DNA of 64,000 nucleotides from Cloacibacterium normanense (GTDB lineage Bacteria > Bacteroidota > Bacteroidia > Flavobacteriales > Weeksellaceae), in NCBI RefSeq assembly GCF_003860565.1, contig NZ_CP034157.1, positions 2,418,001 through 2,482,000 of the forward strand, in the 5' to 3' direction. Shown here in pieces: positions 32,800 to 40,847 of this stretch (positions are counted from its first letter, which is position 1; every line of letters starts with the position of its first letter). Both the position numbers and the translations under genes were made by a program. The notes under the pieces are model-generated. The model was not told the origin of the DNA. It saw only the letters and a program-made list of their open reading frames with translations, and searched no databases.

Positions 32800-34956
32800 A
32801 TGAAAAAATTAATATTTTATATATTATTGATTTTCTTCACTTTACATACAAATGCTCAGGTGAAAGAAAATCTAAAAATTCCCAAAAATCCTAAAATTGG
32901 ATTATCACTTTCTGGAGGCGGAGCAAAAGGATTTGCGCATGTAGGCGTTCTAAAAGTGCTGGATTCTCTAGGTGTAAAAGTAGATTACATCTCTGGAACT
33001 AGTATGGGAGCGATTGTAGGCGGTTTATACGCTTCTGGTTACACCGGAAAAGACATTGAAAAAATTATTTTAGACACTGATTTTTATAATTTGATTTCTA
33101 ATAAAAATAACCGCGCCGAAAGTTCCTTTTTCAATAAATCCGTTGATAAATATCTACTAAAAGTTCCTATAAAAAATGGAAAAGCTACACTTCCCACTTC
33201 TATTTCTTCTGGTCAAAAAAATCTATACTTGCTCAAAGAATTATTCAAAAATGTATCTAACATAAACGATTTCAGCAAGTTACCGATTCCATTCATGTGT
33301 GTAGCGACCAATTTAGAAACTGGAAAAATTAAAATTTTTGAAAACGGAGATCTCTCAGAATCTATTTTGGCAAGTTCTGCATTTCCCTCATTAATGGATC
33401 CTGTGAAAATTGGCGATAGTATTTATGTAGACGGAGCAATGACGGTGAATTATCCTTCAGAATTTCTAAAGAAGAAGGGAATAGACATTGTAATCGGTGT
33501 AGATTTAAATCAAGGACTTAATAAAAGAGATAAAATTAACAGTATTGTAGATATTTTGAATCAAATCATTGATTTTGGGATTGTAGAAGAGACTAAGAAT
33601 CAATTAAAATTTACAGATGTAAATATCAAGCCTAATCTTGAAGGTTTAGGAGTAACCAGTTTTGATGATAAAGCCAAAATTCTGAAATCTGGTTATGACG
33701 AAGCCATGAAATATCTGGAAATTCTAGATAAACTCCCTAAAAAGAATTTTGATAATCTTAGGATGCCCGTCAACCCTATTTTCTCTAATATCTATAAAAT
33801 AGACGATATAGAAGTAGAAAATAATAAAATATATGACAAAGACTATATTATTGGAAAAATGACGCTAAAACTGCCCTCATCTCAAACGTATGGTTCCATC
33901 AATAAAATGATTGATAAACTATATGCCACCAATAATTATAAAATAATTAATTACGAAATTATCCAAAAAGATAATAAAAACGTTTTAAAACTTTTTGTAA
34001 CCGAAGATAACAACAGATTATTCTTAAAATTTGGTTTGCATTACGATGATATTTTTAAATCTGGCTTGCTTGCAAATATTACAGTAAAAAGACTTTTATT
34101 TAAAAATTCGAGTATCTCTATTGACGGAGTTTTTGGAGATAAATCTAGATATTATGTAAACTATTTTATAGATAATGGTTATATTCCTGGTATTGGACTT
34201 AATGCTTCCGGAATGAGTTTTGACCTTAAATCACAAGATAAATTAGCTTATGAAACCTGGAATTGGTACAGAACAGAGCTTTTTATACAATCTACTTGGA
34301 GAAATAAATTTGCTATTGGAGGCGGTATAAGCTATGATGTTTTTAATGGAAAAAATCTTTTTACAGGAGATAGAAGAAAAACAGATTACTTAAACCCTTA
34401 TGTTTTTCTAAAAGGAGATACACAAGACAGTAAAACCTTTCCAAAAAGAGGTTATTACACCAATATAGAAGCGAAATCTTATGATTTCATAGAAAGTGGC
34501 ACAAAAGAAAAATCTTTTCAAATAAAGGCAGATATTAGAGGTAATTTTCCTATTACAAAATTCCTCACGTATAGATTAAGAACTTTTTATGGAGTTTCAT
34601 TTAATAGAGTAGACGATTTTTACAAATATCACCTCGGAGGTATATTTGAGCAAAATTTGGTAAACTTTGTTAAATTTAACGGTTACGAATTTGGAGAAGC
34701 CAGCAACAATAATGTTTTCACCGTTGGAAATGATTTTCAATTTAACTTTATGAAAAATTATTATGTAACGGCAAGTCTAAGTGTAGGAAATTTATTTGAT
34801 AATTTTAATGATGCAAATTTCATCAAAATTAATTATTCTTCTTTTGGAATTACAGCAGGATATGACTCACCGTTCGGACAAATCAAAATAAATTATAGCA
34901 ATGCCTTTAAAGATAAACCAGGAATTATAGCAGTAGTTCTTGGTCATTGGTTTTAA
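32800..34956 (+). CDS. Patatin-like phospholipase with C-terminal outer-membrane barrel
   Basis: The 718-residue protein has a signal peptide (MKKLIFYILLIFFTLHTNAQ). A patatin domain follows, with oxyanion motif SGGGAKGF at 38-45, nucleophile Ser68 in GTSMG, and catalytic Asp211 in VDGA. A POTRA-like linker (~320-400) leads to a beta-barrel that ends in the aromatic ...LGHWF. This layout is that of PlpD-type (type Vd) autotransporter-like phospholipases. It is probably anchored in the outer membrane and acts on lipids; whether the enzyme domain faces outward is not shown. It precedes ybeY by 12 nt. Confidence 0.9.
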   Translation: MKKLIFYILLIFFTLHTNAQVKENLKIPKNPKIGLSLSGGGAKGFAHVGVLKVLDSLGVKVDYISGTSMGAIVGGLYASGYTGKDIEKIILDTDFYNLISNKNNRAESSFFNKSVDKYLLKVPIKNGKATLPTSISSGQKNLYLLKELFKNVSNINDFSKLPIPFMCVATNLETGKIKIFENGDLSESILASSAFPSLMDPVKIGDSIYVDGAMTVNYPSEFLKKKGIDIVIGVDLNQGLNKRDKINSIVDILNQIIDFGIVEETKNQLKFTDVNIKPNLEGLGVTSFDDKAKILKSGYDEAMKYLEILDKLPKKNFDNLRMPVNPIFSNIYKIDDIEVENNKIYDKDYIIGKMTLKLPSSQTYGSINKMIDKLYATNNYKIINYEIIQKDNKNVLKLFVTEDNNRLFLKFGLHYDDIFKSGLLANITVKRLLFKNSSISIDGVFGDKSRYYVNYFIDNGYIPGIGLNASGMSFDLKSQDKLAYETWNWYRTELFIQSTWRNKFAIGGGISYDVFNGKNLFTGDRRKTDYLNPYVFLKGDTQDSKTFPKRGYYTNIEAKSYDFIESGTKEKSFQIKADIRGNFPITKFLTYRLRTFYGVSFNRVDDFYKYHLGGIFEQNLVNFVKFNGYEFGEASNNNVFTVGNDFQFNFMKNYYVTASLSVGNLFDNFNDANFIKINYSSFGITAGYDSPFGQIKINYSNAFKDKPGIIAVVLGHWF

Positions 34957-34968
34957 ATTACATTAAAA

Positions 34969-35379
34969 ATGATACATTTTTTTTACGAAAATATAGACGA
35001 AAATATAGACGAAAATCTTAAAAATTGGATCGAAAATATCATTGTTTCCGAAGGAAAAAAACTCGGAGAAATCAATTATATTTTCTGTGATGATGAATAT
35101 TTGCTCAAAATCAATCAAGATTTTCTAGACCATGATTATTATACAGACATCATTACTTTCGACCAAGTTCGTGGAAAAACCATTTCAGGAGAGATTTTTG
35201 TATCTTTGCAGCGAATTAAGGACAATGCTAGTCTTATTTCAAAAAATTACGAAGAAGAAAAGAAAAGAGTAATTGCACACGGCATCCTTCACCTTTGTGG
35301 TTATAAAGATAAAACCGAAGAAGAACAAAAAACAATGCGTGCAAAAGAAGATTTTTATTTGTCATTAAAAACAGAATAA
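34969..35379 (+). CDS. ybeY: Endoribonuclease YbeY (rRNA maturation)
   Basis: This 136-residue metal-dependent RNase acts in 16S rRNA maturation and ribosome quality control. The zinc motif reads HGILHLCGYKDK with His104 and His108. The third ligand, normally His six residues further on, is Asp114 here. That substitution is seen in other Flavobacteriia as far as I recall. The N terminus has a short duplicated ENIDENIDEN stretch that mirrors a 15-nt tandem duplication in the DNA. Confidence 0.92.
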   Translation: MIHFFYENIDENIDENLKNWIENIIVSEGKKLGEINYIFCDDEYLLKINQDFLDHDYYTDIITFDQVRGKTISGEIFVSLQRIKDNASLISKNYEEEKKRVIAHGILHLCGYKDKTEEEQKTMRAKEDFYLSLKTE

Positions 35380-35391
35380 ATATTTTTAGAA

Positions 35392-35474
35392 GCTATTCCC
35401 GCTTTCCACTTTTACTCCTCACTCCTAAGCTAAATCCAATGCTTGTTGCGGGGTACCGTTGCAATCGGGGCTAG
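35392..35474. repeat. Intergenic element beginning GCTATTCCCG and ending GCAATCGGGGCTAG
   Basis: This non-coding, comparatively GC-rich stretch between ybeY and parS1 has ends that can pair (TAGC and CCCG at one end, CGGGGCTA at the other). Similar bounded elements recur in intergenic regions of Flavobacteriia to my knowledge. Only one copy is seen in this window. Confidence 0.4.
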
Positions 35475-35507
35475 TTACACTCCGTAATTGGTAGAAAATT
35501 TATACAA

Positions 35508-35523
35508 TGTTTCACGTGAAACA
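35508..35523. promoter_or_regulatory. parS centromere site 1 (ParB binding)
   Basis: TGTTTCACGTGAAACA is a perfect match to the broadly conserved ParB-binding palindrome. It lies 36 nt before mnmG. Confidence 0.92.
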
Positions 35524-35559
35524 TTTGAAAAAAAATAGAAAATTTATAAATAGATATAA

Positions 35560-37425
35560 ATGTTATTTAACGAAACATATGATGTAATCGTAGTTGGAGC
35601 TGGTCACGCTGGTTGCGAAGCTGCTGCTGCTGCTGCTAATCTAGGTTCTAAAACCATGCTTATTACCATGAATATGCAAACCATCGGACAGATGTCTTGT
35701 AATCCAGCAATGGGTGGTATTGCAAAAGGTCAAATTGTAAGAGAAATAGATGCAATGGGTGGTTTTAGCGGAATTGTAGCGGATAAATCTGCTATTCAAT
35801 TCAAGATGCTTAACCTTTCAAAAGGACCTGCAATGTGGTCTCCTAGAACACAAAATGATAGAATGAAATTCGCAGAAGAATGGCGATATGTTCTAGAAAA
35901 TACACCAAATCTTGACTTTTTTCAGGATATGGTGAAATCATTAATCATCAATAATGGCAAAGTAGAAGGCGTAATTACTTCTTTAGGTATAGAAATCAAA
36001 GGAAAATCTGTGGTTTTAACCAATGGAACTTTCCTAAATGGCCTGATTCACGTCGGTGATAAACAGTTAGGAGGAGGAAGAATGGGAGAACCAAAAGCTT
36101 ATGGAATTACCGAACAATTGGTAGATTTAGGTTTTGAAGCTGGTAGAATGAAGACAGGAACTCCAGTTCGTGTAGACGGAAGAAGCCTTGATTATTCTAA
36201 GATGGAAGAACAAGCTGGAGACAAAAATCCTCAAAAATTCAGTTATTTAGACACCCCTAAATTAACGAAACAACGCAGTTGTTACATTACTTATACCAAT
36301 GATACCGTTCACGAAATTTTAAGAACTGGATTTGATAAATCTCCAATGTTTAATGGTACTATCCAAAGTATTGGACCAAGATATTGCCCAAGTATTGAAG
36401 ATAAAATCAATCGTTTTGCAGAAAGAAACCGTCATCAATTATTTGCTGAACCTGAAGGTTGGAATACCGTAGAAGTTTATGTAAATGGTTTCAGTTCTTC
36501 ATTACCAGAAGATGTTCAATTGAAAGCATTACATCATGTTCCTGGCTTTGAAAAAGCTAAAATTTTCAGACCTGGTTATGCTATAGAATATGATTACTTC
36601 CCTCCTACTCAATTAAAACATACTTTGGAAACTAAATTGATAGAAAACCTTTATTTTGCTGGTCAAATTAATGGAACTACTGGTTACGAAGAAGCTGCAG
36701 GACAAGGTTTAATGGCAGGAATCAACGCTCATAATAAAGTTCACGAAAAAGATGAATTCATACTTAGCAGAGACGAGGCTTATATTGGAGTTTTAATAGA
36801 TGATTTAATTACCAAAGGAACCGAAGAACCATACAGAATGTTTACTTCTAGAGCAGAATACAGACTGCTTTTAAGACAAGATAATGCTGATATTAGACTT
36901 ACAGAAAAAGCTTACAATCTTGGTCTAGCTAAAGAAGAAAGACTCAAAAATATGGAAGAAAAAGTAGCTAAATCTTCGGAATTAGAAAAATTTTTAAGAG
37001 AAACTTCTTTAAAACCTGGTATTATCAATCCTATCTTAGAAGCTAATGAAAGTTCACCGGTAGACCAAGCTTATAGAGCTGCACAAATTCTTACAAGACC
37101 TAACCTTTCCTTAGAAAAATTAACTGCAATCGATTTCATCAAAGAAAAAGTAGAACAGTATAATGAAGAGCAAAAAGAACAGGCAGAAATCAATATCAAG
37201 TATAAAGGGTATATAGAAAAAGAAAGAGATAATGTAGCCAAATTACAAAGATTAGAAACCATTAGAATTCCAGAAGATTTTGATTATTCTAAAATTTCAT
37301 CTCTTTCTGCAGAAGCAAAACAAAAGCTCAATAAAATTCAACCTAAAACCATAGCACAAGCTGGAAGGATTTCTGGAGTTTCTCCAGCAGATATTAATGT
37401 ATTGCTTATTTATTTGGAAAGATAA
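35560..37425 (+). CDS. mnmG: tRNA uridine-5-carboxymethylaminomethyl modification enzyme MnmG (GidA)
   Basis: The 621-residue FAD protein works with MnmE to modify U34 of certain tRNAs. The FAD-binding motif GAGHAG lies at 13-18. GidA signatures SCNPAMGGIAKG and GQINGTTGYEEAAGQG are present, and the C-terminal helical domain binds MnmE. The gene is framed by two perfect parS sites, 36 nt upstream and 8 nt downstream. mnmG is classically origin-proximal in many bacteria. Confidence 0.97.
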   Translation: MLFNETYDVIVVGAGHAGCEAAAAAANLGSKTMLITMNMQTIGQMSCNPAMGGIAKGQIVREIDAMGGFSGIVADKSAIQFKMLNLSKGPAMWSPRTQNDRMKFAEEWRYVLENTPNLDFFQDMVKSLIINNGKVEGVITSLGIEIKGKSVVLTNGTFLNGLIHVGDKQLGGGRMGEPKAYGITEQLVDLGFEAGRMKTGTPVRVDGRSLDYSKMEEQAGDKNPQKFSYLDTPKLTKQRSCYITYTNDTVHEILRTGFDKSPMFNGTIQSIGPRYCPSIEDKINRFAERNRHQLFAEPEGWNTVEVYVNGFSSSLPEDVQLKALHHVPGFEKAKIFRPGYAIEYDYFPPTQLKHTLETKLIENLYFAGQINGTTGYEEAAGQGLMAGINAHNKVHEKDEFILSRDEAYIGVLIDDLITKGTEEPYRMFTSRAEYRLLLRQDNADIRLTEKAYNLGLAKEERLKNMEEKVAKSSELEKFLRETSLKPGIINPILEANESSPVDQAYRAAQILTRPNLSLEKLTAIDFIKEKVEQYNEEQKEQAEINIKYKGYIEKERDNVAKLQRLETIRIPEDFDYSKISSLSAEAKQKLNKIQPKTIAQAGRISGVSPADINVLLIYLER

Positions 37426-37433
37426 AAGTAAAA

Positions 37434-37449
37434 TGTTTCACGTGAAACA
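37434..37449. promoter_or_regulatory. parS centromere site 2 (ParB binding)
   Basis: The second perfect TGTTTCACGTGAAACA lies 8 nt after the mnmG stop codon. Confidence 0.92.
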
Positions 37450-37495
37450 TTTTAGAAATTTGTAATAAATTTAGATTGGACTTAGCAAATTAAAT

Positions 37496-38314
37496 ATGAA
37501 AATTAAAGATCATTTTTTAAGCAAAGAAATTTTTGAAATTAAAGAAACCGAAATAGAAGGAGTTTTTAAAACCTACCCTATTCCAGAAAATTTAGGTAAA
37601 TATTATGAGAGTAAAGATTACATTTCTCATCACCAAGATTCTAATTCTTTAAAAGAAAAAATTTACAAATTTGCTCAATCTTTTAATTTAAATTATAAAA
37701 GAAATATTCTTTCTTCAGTAAGTTTTGAAAATGCTAAGGTTTTAGATTATGGTTGTGGTGCTGGTGAATTTTTAAAACATATAGAAAATGATGTTCAAAC
37801 TTTCGGATATGAACCAAGTGAAGCTGCCAGAAATTTTGCAAAGCAAAAAACGACCAAAACAAAATTTATAGAAAACTTAAATGAAATAGAAAATGGTAGT
37901 TTAGATGTTATTACGCTTTGGCATGTTTTCGAACATATCGAAAATCAGACTGAGATACTCTCATTATTTTATGACAAATTAAAATCAAACGGTCATTTAA
38001 TAATTGCGGTTCCCAATTGTACTTCTTACGATGCTAAATATTATAAAGATTTTTGGGCAGCTTATGATGTACCTCGTCATATTTTTCATTTCTCAAAAAA
38101 AGGAATGGAAAAATTTTTCAACACCGAAAATTGGAAATTAGAAAAAATCAAACCTCTCCTACTCGATTCTTATTACATTTCTATTTTGAGTGAAAAATAT
38201 AAGAAAAATCCACTTTTTTGGATTTGTGGAGGAATTCTTGGAGCGATTTCTAACATAAAAGCATCAAAAAACGGCGAATTTTCAAGTTTGGTATATATTA
38301 TCAAAAAAATCTAG
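37496..38314 (+). CDS. Class I SAM-dependent methyltransferase
   Basis: The 272-residue protein has the SAM-binding motif I VLDYGCGAGEF at 82-92, an acidic residue after strand 2 (GYEPSE), and motif VITLWHVFEHIE, typical of methyltransferase family 23 (UbiE/COQ5-like) proteins that often act on lipids, sugars or other small molecules. Substrate unknown. It follows mnmG and parS2 on the same strand and ends before a bidirectional terminator. Confidence 0.85.
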   Translation: MKIKDHFLSKEIFEIKETEIEGVFKTYPIPENLGKYYESKDYISHHQDSNSLKEKIYKFAQSFNLNYKRNILSSVSFENAKVLDYGCGAGEFLKHIENDVQTFGYEPSEAARNFAKQKTTKTKFIENLNEIENGSLDVITLWHVFEHIENQTEILSLFYDKLKSNGHLIIAVPNCTSYDAKYYKDFWAAYDVPRHIFHFSKKGMEKFFNTENWKLEKIKPLLLDSYYISILSEKYKKNPLFWICGGILGAISNIKASKNGEFSSLVYIIKKI

Positions 38315-38421
38315 AAAATCGATTTTTAAGCTATTTCTGGAAGTCAATTTTCAGCTATTTTGATTAAAATTTCTAGTTTTTGGAAATTTTATACATTAAA
38401 AAAAAATTCCTTTTTTAAAAC

Positions 38422-38459
38422 AAAAAAAATCTTCAGAAAAATTTCTGAAGATTTTTTTT
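38422..38459. terminator. Bidirectional terminator between the methyltransferase gene and pgk
   Basis: AATCTTCAGAAA pairs with TTTCTGAAGATT. A-rich and T-rich flanks give a T tract on either strand, between two convergent genes. Confidence 0.8.
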
Positions 38460-38498
38460 ATGATATTTAAACTTCAATAAAGTTTAAATGAAAATTTT

Positions 38499-39689
38499 TT
38501 AATTATTTATTGCAGCAACTCCTGGAAGTTCTAAACCTTCTAAAGATTCTAACATAGCACCTCCTCCTGTTGAAACATAAGAAACTTTATCTGCATATCC
38601 GTTTTGTTTAACAAAAGCAACAGAATCACCTCCACCAACTAAAGAGAAAGCTCCTAATTGTGTAGCTTCGTCTATACTGTCTCCTAAAGCTTTAGTTCCA
38701 GCTGAGAAATTCTCCATTTCAAAAACTCCAATCGGTCCGTTCCAAAGGATAGTTCTAGAATTCATAATCACATCATGGAAGATTTCTCTAGTTTTTGATC
38801 CTGCATCCATTCCCATCATATTTTCTGGAATGTGATAAATATCTACTTCTTCTCTATGCGCATCATTATTAAATTCATCTGCAGCAATTACGTCTACAGG
38901 CAAGAAAACTTTTACATTATTTAATTTAGCTTTTTCTAAAATTTCTAAAGCCAAATCCATTTTATCTGCTTCTAATAAAGAAGTTCCGATATTTCCTCCT
39001 AAAGCTTTAATAAAAGTAAAAGACATTCCACCTCCGATAATTAAATTATCAACAGCCGGTAAAATATTTTCGATAATGGTAATTTTAGTAGAAACTTTAG
39101 AACCACCCAATATTGCAGTAACTGGTTTTTCTCCACTTCTTAATACTTTATCTATCGCTTCTAATTCTTTAGCCATCAATAAACCGAAAAATTTAGTTGA
39201 AGGGAAAAATTTAGCAATTACAGCAGTAGAAGCATGAGCTCTGTGAGCCGTACCAAACGCATCATTTACATATACATCTCCTAATTTTGCTAATTTTGCT
39301 GCAAATTCTTCATCACCAGCTTCTTCTTCATTATAAAATCTTAGGTTTTCTAACAAAAGAATTTCTCCTGCTTGAAGCTCTGCAGCAGCTTTTTCTGCAA
39401 CTTCACCGATACAATCAGAAGCAAATTTCACTTCTTTTCCTAATACTTTAGAAACTTCATCTACTATTTGAGAAAGAGAAAACTCTGGGTTTACTTTACC
39501 TTTTGGTCTACCAAGATGCGTCATGATAATTACAGAACCTCCATCATTTAAGATTTTATCAATCGTAGGTTTTGCAGCAACTATTCTCGTATTATCCGTT
39601 ACTTTTTTATTTTCATCTTGAGGTACATTGAAATCTACTCTAATTAATGCTTTTTTTCCAGCGAAACTGATATCATTAATGGTTTTCAT
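38499..39689 (-). CDS. pgk: Phosphoglycerate kinase
   Basis: This 396-residue glycolytic enzyme transfers phosphate from 1,3-bisphosphoglycerate to ADP. Signatures are RVDFNVPQ near residue 17, THLGRPKGK, the hinge region LGGSKVSTK and the nucleotide-binding GGGDSVAFV near the C terminus. The length is standard. It is monocistronic, with a -7 box 52 nt upstream, and divergent from rpiB across the long AT-rich gap. Confidence 0.98.
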   Translation of the reverse strand: MKTINDISFAGKKALIRVDFNVPQDENKKVTDNTRIVAAKPTIDKILNDGGSVIIMTHLGRPKGKVNPEFSLSQIVDEVSKVLGKEVKFASDCIGEVAEKAAAELQAGEILLLENLRFYNEEEAGDEEFAAKLAKLGDVYVNDAFGTAHRAHASTAVIAKFFPSTKFFGLLMAKELEAIDKVLRSGEKPVTAILGGSKVSTKITIIENILPAVDNLIIGGGMSFTFIKALGGNIGTSLLEADKMDLALEILEKAKLNNVKVFLPVDVIAADEFNNDAHREEVDIYHIPENMMGMDAGSKTREIFHDVIMNSRTILWNGPIGVFEMENFSAGTKALGDSIDEATQLGAFSLVGGGDSVAFVKQNGYADKVSYVSTGGGAMLESLEGLELPGVAAINN

Positions 39690-39741
39690 AAATTTTTTTC
39701 TTTTTAAAGTTTTTAGATTATTCTGCTTTTTTTAAGCTTTA

Positions 39742-39749
39742 CAAATTTA
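39742..39749 (-). promoter_or_regulatory. -7 box of pgk
   Basis: The reverse complement reads TAAATTTG (TAnnTTTG), 52 nt before the start. Confidence 0.55.
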
Positions 39750-40319
39750 AGATTTCTAAAATGGCAAAAAGAAAAATCCTGAGAAAAATTTCCACAAACT
39801 GACGAAAAACATTTTCTAACATATTTTCTTCTTTTTAATAAAAAAAGAAATGAATACTATTGTTGTAGTTGTGAATAATGGGGAAAACTATTTTCTAATT
39901 TTTTTACGGAAAGAGTTGTAGTACAATTCATAAGTTTTCCATATTATAATAGATTAATAATCAAATAAATAATAAGTTTACTAACAAATGTGAATATCTC
40001 TTATTTCATGCATATATTGAAAAACATGTTATTGAAAAACTAAAGAATTTGACCTCAAAAAAATAGATAAACAAAATCTATAATCTTGCAAGATTTTTTC
40101 TATTACACAAAAATTCTTTAACTTTTTATTTTATTTAGCAGAAGTTTTAAACATAGTAATTAACATTCTGTTAATAATTGTGTAAAATTCTCTTAAAATA
40201 CTGTAAATTAGGATAATACAATTGAAAGTAAATTGCTGAGATTTTCTTAAACACTTGATTTTAAAGCTCATTTAAAAAATCGATTTTAAAATTTAATCCA
40301 CAATTCACATTTAAAGTGT

Positions 40320-40327
40320 TAATTTTG
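40320..40327 (+). promoter_or_regulatory. -7 box of rpiB
   Basis: TAATTTTG (TAnnTTTG) lies 19 nt before the rpiB start. Confidence 0.6.
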
Positions 40328-40346
40328 TAGAAATAATAAGAATAAA

Positions 40347-40778
40347 ATGAAAAAAATAGCAATCGCCGCAGATCACGCAGGCTATGAATACAAGGAATTT
40401 GCAAAGAAACAATTAGAAGGAAAATATGAATTGATAGATTTTGGAACCCATGGTTTAGATTCTGTAGATTATCCAGATTTTGTACATCCTGCTGCAAGTG
40501 CTGTAGAAAACGGAGATTGTGAATTTGGAATTTTATTTTGTGGAAGCGGACAAGGTGTACAATTAAGTGCTAATAAACACCAAGGAATAAGATGTGCTCT
40601 AGCTTGGATGCCAGAAATTGCAGAATTATCTCGACAACATAATAATTGTAATATGGTAGCAATGCCTGCCAGATTTATTGCCAAAGAATTGGCGCTAGAA
40701 ATCATAGAGAAATTTCTCACCACCGATTTCGAAGGAGGAAGACATCAAAATAGAGTAGATAAAATCACTTGTAAATAG
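40347..40778 (+). CDS. rpiB: Ribose-5-phosphate isomerase B
   Basis: This 143-residue enzyme interconverts ribulose 5-phosphate and ribose 5-phosphate. It has the RpiB/LacAB opening IAIAADHAGYEYKE with Asp9-His10, the CGSGQG loop carrying the catalytic Cys near residue 66, and the terminal EGGRHQNRV(D)KI motif. Length is normal. A terminator follows before rnr. Confidence 0.95.
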   Translation: MKKIAIAADHAGYEYKEFAKKQLEGKYELIDFGTHGLDSVDYPDFVHPAASAVENGDCEFGILFCGSGQGVQLSANKHQGIRCALAWMPEIAELSRQHNNCNMVAMPARFIAKELALEIIEKFLTTDFEGGRHQNRVDKITCK

Positions 40779-40782
40779 AACC

Positions 40783-40810
40783 ATCTCCGACGAAAGTTGG
40801 AGATTTTTAT
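40783..40810 (+). terminator. Terminator after rpiB
   Basis: ATCTCCGA pairs with TTGGAGAT (one G-T) followed by TTTTAT. Confidence 0.65.
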
Positions 40811-40847
40811 TTAAATTTATAAAAATTAATAAACACAAAGACAAAAT

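Larger units (their letters stand above)
39690..40346. other. 657-bp AT-rich divergent gap, candidate replication-origin region
   Basis: This is the longest gene-free AT-rich stretch in the window. It holds one exact TTATnCACA-type DnaA box in reverse (TGTGAATAA, 39870-39878) and three 8/9 matches (39989-39997, 40179-40187, 40294-40302). It also has GGAAAACT/AGTTTTCC inverted copies (39882-39889 and 39933-39940) and an 11-nt direct repeat TATTGAAAAAC (40015 and 40030). Two parS sites lie 2-4 kb away. AT-rich DNA yields such matches by chance, so this is only a candidate. No ORF or RNA gene was seen. Confidence 0.3.
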
